From an uncultured Eubacteriales bacterium (lineage in GTDB: Bacteria; Bacillota; Clostridia; Peptostreptococcales; Anaerovoracaceae), in NCBI GenBank assembly GCA_900542245.1, contig UQMQ01000126.1, forward strand, positions 1 to 6,653: 6,653 nucleotides of DNA. Direction: 5' to 3'. Numbering within the stretch: the stretch's first letter is position 1; every line of letters starts with the position of its first letter. A program made the position numbers and the translations under genes. This document shows positions 1 to 6,653 of this stretch, piece after piece. The notes under the pieces are model-generated. The model was not told where the DNA came from. It saw only the letters and a program-made list of their open reading frames with translations, and ran no database searches.

Positions 1-1870
1 CGGCGCTCCGGCGGTCTTTGATCCTCGTCCGGCTCGGTGTCTACGATCTCCGGCTCCTTGTGGTCTAAATTCAGCAGCGTGTTCAATTCCTCCAGCCGTG
101 CCGTTTTGGTGTTCAGCTCTGCCTCGCGGGGGAACGGCTTTTGTACCTCTGCCTTTGCGGTTTCCAACTGCGTTTGCAGGTTGAAAAGCTGCTCCCGGCA
201 AGTCTGCTCCTTGATGGGCAGGCCCTCCAACGCATTGTCCATGCGCTGCAAGTTGCCGAACACATCAGTGCCCATTGTGACTGTGTGGCGGAGCTGCCCG
301 ATCATGGTCAGGCGGTATTCCCGCGCAAAGGTATCGAACGCCAGCTCCAGCGTCAGGCCGCGATAGCTGCCGATCTGTGTCGCCTCCGGGGAGAGCATCG
401 TTTGGCACATGGTCAGCAGCGCCGCACCCGCCTCTTTCTTGTCGGCATGGGTGACGCCCGCCAGCGTAAGCGGAGAGAAGCCGTCCCCATTGGGATGGGT
501 ATTTTCTTTGACCGCGGCTATATCGGCCTCATAGCCGGAGATTCGTTCCCTCGCTTCGGCAATATTTTTAGGGAAGGTCTTGCTGATTGCATCCTCGAGC
601 GCGTACCGCTGGCTCAAATGGTTGGATTTCAGCAATTTCAGCTTAGATACCTCGATGTCGAGGTCCATTTTTTCTTTGATGAGCGGATTGCCGCTGGCCA
701 GCGCCTTGATCTCGGCATAAGAAAGCGCCTGTTCGTCTACATCTTCGGCGGAGCGGACAGGCGATTTGCTGGTCATGATTTGCGATATAAATTTCTGCTT
801 GCTCTCCACAAGCTGGTAAAGATAGGCGTCGAAGGTGCCCTCGGTGACATAGCTGTAAATGTCTACCTCCGGGTTTTCGTTGCCCTGCCGGATAATGCGC
901 CCCTCCCGCTGCTGAAGGTCGGACGGACGCCACGGGCATTCGAGGTGGTGCAGGGCGATGAGCTTTTGCTGGCAGTTGGTGCCGGCGCCCATGCGCTGGG
1001 TGCTGCCCAGCAGGATACGCACCTGACCGCTCCGCACTTTGCCGAACAGATCTTTCTTCTGCACCTCGCTCTTGGCGTTGTGGATGAAGGCGATTTCGTT
1101 TTCGGGAACGCCCAATTCCAGCAATTTCGCGCGAATATCATCATAAACGCTGAAGGTTCCGTCATCCTTTGGGGTGGACAGGTCGCAAAAAATCATTTGG
1201 GTGGAACGCTTGTCAGCGGTGCGCTGCCAGATCTCAAACACATTTTCGGCGCACTTGGCGGCTTTGCTGTTGGGGGCGCTGGGCAGCATGGGGTTGATGA
1301 GCCGCTGGTCCAGCGCCAGCTTGCGGCCATCGTTGGTTATCATCAGCATATTGTCCACGCTGCTGTCCACCTCGCGGTTGCGGACTTTCTCAGCGCGCTC
1401 CGCCAGAGACGCCACGATCTCTTTCTGATACTCCGATGGCTTCAAGGCGATATTGTGGTAATGCGCCTCCGGCACGGGGAGCTTGAGCATATCCGCCGTC
1501 TGAATGTCCGCCACATTTTTGAAAACGGACATCAACTCAGGCAGGTTATAAAACTTGGCAAACCGCGTCTTGGCCCGGTAACCGGTGCCCTCGGGAGACA
1601 GCTCGATGGCGGTGACAGTCTCGCCGTAGTTCGCCGCCCAGCTATCGAAGTGCTGTAAGCCCTGTTCCTCCAGCGCCGACATCTGCAAGTAACGCTGGAT
1701 GGTGTAAAGCTCCACCATGCTGTTGGAAATGGGGGTGCCGGTGGCAAAGACAATGCCGCGCCCTCCGGTGATCTCATCGAGGTAGCGGCACTTCATAAAG
1801 AGGTCTGAGCTTTTCTGCGCCTCGGTCTGGGCAATACCGCCCACATTCCGCATTTTCGTATACAAAAAGA
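1..1870 (-). CDS. Large SNF2-family helicase of a conjugative element, exon 2 (C-terminal helicase lobe), partial
   Basis: This is the downstream exon of the same gene, open without a stop from T1870 to the left edge. It supplies bases two and three of codon 649 (C plus TC gives Leu), then 622 codons and two spare bases. I translated it throughout and found no frameshift. In the joined numbering, ATGTPISNS (691-699) is motif III, GSTQRMGAGTN (937-947) is motif V, and QQREGRIIRQGN (968-979) is motif VI with its arginine fingers. These complete the second RecA-like lobe and so match exon 1. From about residue 1010 on, the sequence is rich in Lys, Glu, Leu and Ala with heptad-like stretches (for example LNTKTARLEELNTLLNL), probably coiled coil, ending in an acidic segment near the window edge. 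There is no start codon or ribosome binding site at the exon boundary, so it should be expressed only from spliced RNA. Confidence 0.92.
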
Positions 1871-1872
1871 AT

Positions 1873-1944
1873 GACGATAGGTAATCCTTTGAACGTGATG
1901 TGCGGCGAAGCCGCACATTCGTTTCCTCCGGATTTTCCCCCGTC
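1873..1944 (-). ncRNA. Group II intron domain VI with branch-point A
   Basis: GACG (1944-1941) pairs with CGTC (1876-1873) at the base, AATCC with GGATT further up, AACG with CGTT, and a tip hairpin of nine perfect pairs lies at 1918-1898. Above the basal stem, the 3' strand TAT leaves A1878 unpaired, 8 nt from the intron end. This is the usual place of the bulged adenosine whose 2'-OH attacks the 5' splice site. The intron ends two bases beyond the stem with AU. Confidence 0.8.
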
Positions 1945-1946
1945 TC

Positions 1947-1980
1947 ACGCCGGGCGTGCACCTTTCAGCGCACCCGGCCT
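1947..1980 (-). ncRNA. Group II intron domain V (catalytic hairpin)
   Basis: The 34 nt have the standard layout: lower helix of 8 (AGGCCGGG with CCCGGCGU), upper helix of 6 (UGCGCU with GGUGCA), GAAA tetraloop and a two-base CG bulge on the 3' side. This is the metal-binding heart of the ribozyme. The catalytic triad position, normally AGC, reads GGC, and the base opposite the first G is also G, so one basal pair is a G-G mismatch. It is followed after two bases by domain VI. Confidence 0.85.
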
Positions 1981-1984
1981 ACCA

Positions 1985-2057
1985 TCAGATTGACTTACTT
2001 TCTACTGATTTCATTGCATCTGTACCCTCACGAATACAGCGCACTTGTAAATTTCAC
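1985..2057 (-). repeat. Domain IV stem, 3' arms
   Basis: On the minus strand GTGAAATTTACAA (2057-2045) is the exact reverse complement of the bases at 4020-4008, and TCAATCTGA (1993-1985) that of 4030-4022. Together they close domain IV around the maturase ORF. The maturase TGA stop (2056-2054) lies inside the first arm. The 51 nt between the two arms (2044-1994) have no counterpart on the 5' side and hold no gene. Confidence 0.8.
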
Positions 2058-3949
2058 TTTTTGAGTTTTTCACGATATTTCTTGATTTTGCGTACCGCCT
2101 TGGCATCCAACTCTGGCGGTATAGGACTGTTGTGTACCATGCGGTGACACGGTATACATAGCCATGCTAAATTTGGAACTTTGTTGATTCTTTCAATCGG
2201 AAGTCGTGGATTTACATGATGACAATGTTTCGGAATCAGTTCAGAGAAATATCTACCACAGCATTTGCATTTTCCCTTATCTCGGTTGTAGGCATATTCC
2301 CGATTCATAAAATACTCGAAATTGGCTTTCCATCCCTTGCCGCTAGCGTAGATGGATAAGGCTATATCTTCGGGTGTATTGATGGAGGGGCGGTCACAGG
2401 GCAACGGTTTATGCTTGGTACGATAATTTACATACCGCCTGCGTCCATCCTCCGTATAAGGGGTCATTTTCTGGTCAAATGGTTTGCTTTCATAACGACT
2501 GTGTGTAATAAACGCATAGGTTATTCCGAACCATTTCCCATCAATTTGAATTGCGAAGGTTTTACTGTCATAACCTTCGTGCCGATGTGGCAGATTACTT
2601 AATTCCTTTAACGGCACCTGCATTTGGTTGTACTGCTTGGGAAACAGGTTTTTCCATACTGCCAACGCCGTATTATTCACTCTACGGTCAATGGCATGGT
2701 AGGCATGAGAACAGATAGAGGGTTGCAAATACTGTGCCAGTCCCATAATCACGGAGTTCACATACTGGATTTGAGCCGCCTGCGTGTTGGATTGCGTGTA
2801 TAATCCAATTTTCCTAACTTCTTTTTGCAAGGTATGGATTTTCTTCGTCAATCGTTCCATATCAGGGAATGGCTTTCCTACCAGATTATCTGACCATGTG
2901 GCTGGGTCTGGTGTTTTCCTCTTTCGTTCTGCCTTGACTATGTAACCGAGGAAATGAATACCATTCTTTCTCAAATCGGTTACATAGGTCTTTTCCTGTG
3001 ACAGTTCCAACTTCATGCGATGCTTAAAATACTTTGTCAGTTCATGCTTCATACGGAACGCTTCCTGTTCCGTAGAGGTCAGGATCACCCAATCATCCGC
3101 ATAGCGAAAATTGTATTTCGGGGTGATTCCAGACCATTTCAGCCTTCGGGTATCGTTGCATTTGTGCTTGCATTGACGGTGCGGCTCCATATAGCAGCGC
3201 CCCACATACCAGTCAAAGTCATTGAGATACACATTGGACAGCAACGGAGATAATATACCGCCCTGTGGTGTTCCCATTTCTGTTGCATGGTATAAGTCCT
3301 GATCGATATATCCGGCTTTTAGCATTTGGCTGATGATTTTCAGAACCCTCTTATCGTGGATTCCGATTCGCCATAGCTTTTTCAGCAACAATCTATGATT
3401 GATGTTGTCAAAACAGCCCTTTATATCTCCCTCGACTGCCCATACCGGCTGGTCTTTGGATTTCACACTTGCATTGATGACATTGACAATATCCCGGATA
3501 GCGTGCTTCTGCGCCCGGTAAGGACGGAAACCATAGCTGTGCGGATAGAATCTCGCTTCGCATATCGGTTCCAGAATCAGTCGCATACATTCCTGTATAA
3601 TCCTATCCAATACAGTGGGAATACCCAGAGGTCGCTTTTTGCCGTTTGCCTTTTCGATATACTTCCGTTTGGCTGGCTTCGGCTTGTAATTGGAGATATT
3701 TGATTGAATCAACTGAAATAGTTCTTCTTTTGGCATTTGCAGATACTTGTCCATTTTCATCCTGTCCACACCGGCAGTTTTGCTGCCCTTGTTGGACTTG
3801 ATGTTATGAACAGCGGTTACAATAGTCACTTCGCTGACCATTGCTTCCAACAGTCCCGTGAATGAAACGCCTTGCCCCGATTTTTCATAGAGCAGGTCTT
3901 GAAACTGTTTCAATTCTTTTTCTGTTGAAAATCTGACGCTTAAATGCAC
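2054..3949 (-). CDS. ltrA: Group II intron-encoded reverse transcriptase/maturase with HNH endonuclease
   Basis: This 631-residue LtrA-type protein binds its intron RNA, helps it splice, and copies it into DNA targets. Residues 30-110 hold the N-terminal RT-0/RT-1 region (KGSKTAGVDR, KRPLGIPTVLDRIIQ). GDIKGCFDNI (174-183) holds the first catalytic Asp, GTPQGGILSPLLSN (226-239) is the template-binding motif, and YADD (283-286) is the catalytic pair. About 360-440 is the thumb/X maturase domain. The C-terminus (about 550-606) is a Zn-finger HNH nuclease: Cys561/Cys564, His577-His578, Asn593, Cys598/Cys601, His602 and His606. No catalytic residue is missing and length is normal. The start is GTG at 3949-3947, chosen because GAGGTG lies 8 nt upstream and an in-frame TGA lies a few codons before it. 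The TGA stop (2056-2054) falls inside the domain IV stem. It lies on the host gene's strand and I see no clear promoter of its own. ltrA is the generic family symbol. Confidence 0.96.
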   Translation of the reverse strand: MHLSVRFSTEKELKQFQDLLYEKSGQGVSFTGLLEAMVSEVTIVTAVHNIKSNKGSKTAGVDRMKMDKYLQMPKEELFQLIQSNISNYKPKPAKRKYIEKANGKKRPLGIPTVLDRIIQECMRLILEPICEARFYPHSYGFRPYRAQKHAIRDIVNVINASVKSKDQPVWAVEGDIKGCFDNINHRLLLKKLWRIGIHDKRVLKIISQMLKAGYIDQDLYHATEMGTPQGGILSPLLSNVYLNDFDWYVGRCYMEPHRQCKHKCNDTRRLKWSGITPKYNFRYADDWVILTSTEQEAFRMKHELTKYFKHRMKLELSQEKTYVTDLRKNGIHFLGYIVKAERKRKTPDPATWSDNLVGKPFPDMERLTKKIHTLQKEVRKIGLYTQSNTQAAQIQYVNSVIMGLAQYLQPSICSHAYHAIDRRVNNTALAVWKNLFPKQYNQMQVPLKELSNLPHRHEGYDSKTFAIQIDGKWFGITYAFITHSRYESKPFDQKMTPYTEDGRRRYVNYRTKHKPLPCDRPSINTPEDIALSIYASGKGWKANFEYFMNREYAYNRDKGKCKCCGRYFSELIPKHCHHVNPRLPIERINKVPNLAWLCIPCHRMVHNSPIPPELDAKAVRKIKKYREKLKK

Positions 3950-3966
3950 AAGGTTTTCACCTCGCA
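3947..3966 (-). promoter_or_regulatory. Ribosome binding site and GTG start of the maturase inside a GAAA-capped hairpin
   Basis: On the minus strand the 20 nt fold as an 8-bp stem (UGCGAGGU with ACCUUGUG, three G-U pairs) capped by GAAA. The stem contains most of the Shine-Dalgarno GAGGTG (3963-3958) and the whole GTG start codon (3949-3947), so the folded form should hide both from the ribosome. In the lactococcal LtrA system a domain IVa stem-loop that includes the ribosome binding site is the maturase's high-affinity site and represses its own translation. The position here suggests the same arrangement. The hairpin is read from sequence; the regulation is inference. Confidence 0.65.
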
Positions 3967-4007
3967 GTTCGCCACCCGTCTTTCAGGGAGTTATTGGATT
4001 TTCTTTC

Positions 4008-4030
4008 GTGAAATTTACAAATCAATCTGA
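4008..4030 (-). repeat. Domain IV stem, 5' arms
   Basis: TCAGATTGA (4030-4022), one unpaired T, then TTGTAAATTTCAC (4020-4008) are perfect partners of the 3' arms at 1993-1985 and 2057-2045. They mark the border between the ribozyme core and the domain that holds the ORF. About 58 nt separate them from the maturase start, including the sequence leading to the start-codon hairpin. Confidence 0.8.
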
Positions 4031-4233
4031 CTCGTGCCCTTCGCCGTGGGGCATTTCAGCCCCGTGTAATTGGCATTACCCAATTGCAGACTACTATGGC
4101 ACGGCTGACTTCCTGTATTCTTCATTGTGCTGTAACACTCCAAATACAGGCTCTCAAACGTTCCCAAATCTCTATCCTTGTGGTCAATAGACCGTTGAAA
4201 CCCTTAGGCCGCTACCTTACACCGGGAGAACCT

Positions 4234-4266
4234 AACCACACTTTGAATCACAGTTGTTGTGTGGTT
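4234..4266 (-). other. Candidate EBS1 stem-loop
   Basis: AACCACAC (4266-4259) pairs perfectly with GTGTGGTT (4241-4234). The 17-nt loop contains GATTC at 4249-4245, which is complementary to the last five bases of exon 1 (GAATC, 4713-4709). A loop that matches the exon end, about 460 nt into the intron and close after the EBS2 candidate, is where EBS1 is expected. A weaker alternative is GGTTCT at 4232-4227, which gives six pairs with one G-U but lies just outside the loop. Confidence 0.6.
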
Positions 4267-4269
4267 CCG

Positions 4270-4289
4270 CATGAATATTTCATTTCATG
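4270..4289 (-). other. Candidate EBS2 stem-loop
   Basis: CATGAA (4289-4284) pairs perfectly with TTCATG (4275-4270), leaving an 8-nt loop ATGAAATA. GAAATA (4281-4276) in this loop pairs with TATTTT of exon 1 (4721-4716, 8 to 13 nt before the splice site) with five Watson-Crick pairs and one G-U. It lies just upstream of the EBS1 candidate, the usual order. AAAATA at 4632-4627 also matches exactly but sits only about 80 nt into the intron, which is less likely. Confidence 0.55.
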
Positions 4290-4291
4290 GG

Positions 4292-4320
4292 GCATATACG
4301 GAAAAACCAGCCGTATATGC
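4292..4320 (-). repeat. 10-bp perfect inverted repeat within intron domain I
   Basis: GCATATACGG (4320-4311) and CCGTATATGC (4301-4292) pair perfectly across a 9-nt loop on the minus-strand RNA. It lies immediately 5' of the EBS2 candidate hairpin, so it is probably a structural stem of domain I rather than a protein binding site or a terminator; no U-run follows it. Confidence 0.7.
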
Positions 4321-4708
4321 TTTCTCCAATCTTCATCCTTTCGGATGCCAAGCACTCTTACGATGCTGCATAGCTTTCACTACTGGATAGCCATAGGTTT
4401 CGGAAGCCCGCACCATTATTATCCATGCCTTTCGGTTTAGGTTTTCAGGTTACGACTTCACCACGCTTTGTACCCTGTCTATTTACAGATAGACAACGCA
4501 CAGTGGAGTATTAGCTCTCGTACTGCCTGCGGTTTGACAGACCGCTGAGGGATTTCTCCTTTCCGGCATTGATTCTGTACGGCAGAGGAATTTCGCCTCT
4601 GAATTTGAGATTTGAGTTCTCTACGATATTTTCTTGATATATCAAGTGCTATCGCATGGTGCTTTTCGTCATAGCTGTCTGCTACGACTTATGCACAACG
4701 TTTCGCAC

Positions 4709-4721
4709 GATTCTTAAAATA
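4709..4721 (-). other. Intron target site in exon 1 (IBS2 and IBS1)
   Basis: The last 13 bases of exon 1 read TATTTTAAGAATC and encode Tyr-Phe-Lys-Asn plus the first base of Leu, directly after helicase motif II. TATTTT is the IBS2 candidate and GAATC the IBS1 candidate; both match loops within the intron. The first exon 2 base is U (T1870), which would need an A as EBS3 partner in a IIB-type intron. Confidence 0.6.
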
Positions 4722-6653
4722 GTGTGACTCGTCAATGAAGATGCGGTCAACGCCCAACTCTTCAAATGTGACCACATCGTCCTTGCGGCTCTGGTCGTTC
4801 AACTTGTCGATCTTGGCTTGCAGGCCCTTCTTGGTTTTCTCCATCTGTTTGATCGTGAACTTCTCCGCTTTTTCTCGTTTGGCATCGGAAATCCCCACCA
4901 TAATCTCGTCGATCTGCTGCTCCAGAATGGCCCGCTGGCGCTCTACACTCATGGGGATCTTCTCAAACTGCGAATGCCCAATAATAACGGCGTCATAGTC
5001 GCCGGTGGCGATCCTACCACAGAATTTCTTGCGGTTCTTGGTCTCAAAATCTTTGCGGGTAGCGACAAGGATGTTCGCTGCCGGATAGAGCTGCAAAAAC
5101 TCAGTGGCCCACTGCTCTGTCAGGTGGTTGGGCACCACAAAGAGAGATTTTTGACACAGGCCCAGCCGCTTTGACTCCATCGCCGCCGCGACCATTTCAA
5201 ATGTCTTGCCGGCACCGACAACGTGTGCCAACAGCGTATTTCCACCGTACAAAATGTGCGCGATGGCGTTGACCTGGTGCTTGCGGAGCGTGATCTCCGG
5301 GTTCATACCGCTGAAATTGATGTGACTGCCATCATACTCACGGGGACGGTTAGAATTGAACAGGATATTGTAGGTCTTACAGATAGCCTCGCGCCGGTCC
5401 GGGTCTTTCCAGATCCACTCAGCAAAGGCATCCTTGATCAGCTCCTGCTTGCTCTGGGCGATGGCTGTCTCTTTCTTATTCAGAACGGCAATTCTGCGGC
5501 CTTCCTCATCGTAGTGGTAATCAAAAATGCGGACATCCTTCAGATTCAAGGTAACTTCGATGATTTCATAGGCGTTGATGCGCTGTGTGCCGTAGGTACT
5601 GATGGCCTTCACATTGCCGCGATCCTTGCTCTTGCCTTCGATGCGCCATTCACCGGTGATTTTAGAATAGTGGACCTTCATGCCCCATTGCGCGCTGCGG
5701 GGTGTCCCCAGCGTTTCGAAGATAAACCGGCGGACATATTCGGTGTCCAGCCATGTAGCGCCCAGCCGGACGGAGATCTCGCTGGCAGTGAGGTCGGTGG
5801 GCTGCACCTGCGCCAATGCCTCAGCGTTGATCTGATACTGCGTGTCCTGCTCCGCCTTGCCTTGAGCAACCGCCAATTTCTGACGCACATTGCCGGAAAG
5901 ATATTCGTCCGCAGGCAGGTATTTCTCATGCCCATCGTTTTCGCCGGTGTAAGCAGGGTTCAGGAACACCACGCCGGCCAGTTCAGAAAACAGCGTCTCC
6001 TCGTCCTTGCCGGTGAGCCTGCCCATATAGTCCATATCCACATGAGCCTTTTCCCCGATGGACAGCGCCAGCGCCTCCACCGCTGTGTCTACCTTTTCAG
6101 CAGGTTTGTGGCTGCGGATGGTGCGCTTGGTGAACAGGTCCGCCTTTCTTTTCAGGTTCCGGTCCTCGTCCAGAATTTCCAGCGAACAGAGCAGGAAGTA
6201 AGAACTGTCCTGATCGAAGGCAATGGCATTGCCGCGAGAGTTGATGAGTCCGTATTTTCTGGTGAAGGCATCGTAGAGGGCATTCAGCTTTGCTTGCTGC
6301 GCCTTGATTTCTTCATCGGGATAGTCCTCGGTCTGGTATTCCAACAGCGTCCGCACACAGTCCCGCAGCTCGATCATGCCGCGGATTCTGCTCTCTGCCG
6401 TCTTGGATACCTCCACCGGGTTCATGCGGCTGTTTTCCCGGTAGTAGATCTGGCCCGCTACCAGCGTATAGGAGAAGTTGCGGACAGCGGGATCGGCCTC
6501 GATGGAATGATCCTCGCCCTCCAGTTCTTCCTCCCGGTCATAAGTGGTGATCTCACCGTGGACATTCTGAACGGCTTCCGCCAGCAGTGCTTCCAACGGC
6601 TGCTCCGGGTACGGCTCACAGGTGGGCGTGGGGCCGAACGGCCCGGACACCAT
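4709..6653 (-). CDS. Large SNF2-family helicase of a conjugative element, exon 1 (N-terminal ATPase lobe), partial
   Basis: This is the upstream exon of a split SNF2/superfamily 2 helicase; 648 codons plus the first base (C4709) of codon 649 are visible. Residues count from the edge Met at 6653, which is probably internal: these proteins usually run to two or three thousand residues with a methylase-like part upstream, and no ribosome binding site can be seen. Residues 1-450 form a long acidic and mixed region without a motif I can name. Residues 457-484 (LRKHQ... to GAGKT at 480-484) are the Q-like element and Walker A; VVPNHLTEQW at 507-516 is motif Ia; DESH at 641-644 is the Walker B/motif II. 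The exon ends at Asn648, and reading on into the intron adds RAKRCA and a TAA at 4691-4689. By family knowledge the protein is an ATP-driven DNA translocase or remodeller encoded near transfer genes; its exact role is not established. Family call is sure, function is not. Confidence 0.93.

Larger units (their letters stand above)
1871..4708 (-). mobile_element. Group II intron, full length (2838 nt), inserted in the helicase gene
   Basis: The element is a self-splicing ribozyme and retroelement in the sense orientation of its host gene. The 5' end is GUGCG at 4708-4704, matching the GUGYG consensus. The 3' end is AU at 1872-1871, matching the AY rule. Between them are ribozyme domains I-III (4708 to about 4031), a domain IV closed by inverted repeats and carrying a reverse transcriptase ORF, a 34-nt domain V and a domain VI with a bulged A. 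Joining the flanking bases restores a perfect helicase frame, which fixes both boundaries. The intron reads visibly more AT-rich than the GC-rich exons, as expected of a later arrival. The base before the candidate EBS1 is U and so is the first base of exon 2, so an A-type (delta) contact would not pair. This leans towards IIB-like recognition, but I cannot assign the class firmly. Confidence 0.96.
4031..4708 (-). ncRNA. Group II intron ribozyme, domains I to III (no protein gene)
   Basis: These 678 nt between the 5' splice site and the domain IV stem hold no credible protein. They are dense in short hairpins, as expected of domains I-III. Examples with perfect arms are 4633-4646 (14-nt palindrome), 4584-4600, 4529-4545, 4477-4494, 4334-4347 (CATCC-GAAA-GGATG, a GNRA loop), 4292-4320, 4270-4289, 4234-4266, 4068-4085 and 4048-4063. 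The last two lie where domain III is expected. I cannot draw the full secondary structure by eye, so individual subdomain borders are not given. Confidence 0.85.

Noticed and set aside
141..1658. 505-residue open frame on the plus strand
   Set aside because: It lies antisense to exon 2, which has clear helicase motifs III, V and VI. The plus-strand translation has no recognisable domain, looks like the reverse reading of GC-rich codons, and no convincing ribosome binding site precedes it.
643..1777. Three minus-strand open frames of 81 to 100 codons (643-939, 863-1165, 1532-1777)
   Set aside because: They are in other frames of the strand that encodes exon 2; the exon's own frame is open throughout and matches the helicase family.
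1898..1918. GC-rich 9-bp hairpin as a terminator or IS end
   Set aside because: It is the tip of domain VI, lies inside paired AACG/CGTT and AATCC/GGATT segments, and is not followed by a U-run. No transposase or direct repeat is present.
4292..4320. Strong inverted repeat as a transcription terminator
   Set aside because: No U-run follows on either strand, and it sits among many other hairpins of the ribozyme; a structural stem of domain I explains it.
4008..4440. Plus-strand open frames of 60 and 118 codons (4008-4190, 4084-4440)
   Set aside because: They run antisense through the structured ribozyme region and show no protein motif or ribosome binding site.
6651..6653. ATG at the right edge as the true start of the helicase
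   Set aside because: It lies exactly at the window edge with no upstream sequence to judge. The family is much longer, so the Met is most likely internal.

Overview
The window shows one long minus-strand gene from a conjugative-element backbone, split by a full-length group II intron. No complete host gene is present. The split gene encodes a very large SNF2-type superfamily 2 helicase of the methylase/helicase kind carried by integrative conjugative elements and plasmids of gut Firmicutes (Clostridia such as Ruminococcaceae and Lachnospiraceae). The organism assignment rests on my recall of this protein family and of the intron protein, not on a search.

Layout, read along the minus strand from right to left: (i) 6653-4709 is exon 1, open at the right edge, with the region before the helicase, the ATP-binding motif GAGKT and the DESH motif II. 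(ii) 4708-1871 is a 2838-nt group II intron. It holds a GUGCG 5' end, about 680 nt of ribozyme domains I-III, a domain IV carrying a 631-residue reverse transcriptase/maturase/HNH protein (3949-2054), a 34-nt domain V (1980-1947), and a domain VI with a bulged A ending in AU at 1871. (iii) 1870-1 is exon 2, open at the left edge, with helicase motifs III, V and VI and a charged, probably coiled-coil tail.

Both splice junctions can be placed to the base. Joining C4709 to T1870 restores a CTC leucine codon, and the protein reads ...DESHYFKN-L-FLYTKMRNVGG... without a break. The two exons give about 1271 contiguous residues. Without splicing, the reading frame stops seven codons into the intron, which leaves the N-terminal ATPase lobe without its partner lobe.

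The intron carries all the usual parts for mobility and splicing: reverse transcriptase with YADD, thumb/X region, Zn-finger HNH endonuclease, candidate exon-binding loops matching the exon 1 end, and long inverted repeats closing domain IV around the ORF. Three details deserve attention. The Shine-Dalgarno sequence and GTG start of the maturase lie inside a small GAAA-capped hairpin. The basal stem of domain V reads GGC where the usual catalytic triad is AGC. The insertion point lies directly after helicase motif II, one of the most conserved stretches of the host gene. I see no tRNA, rRNA, CRISPR array, attachment site or factor-independent terminator. The large plus-strand open frames are shadows of the helicase exons or of the ribozyme.
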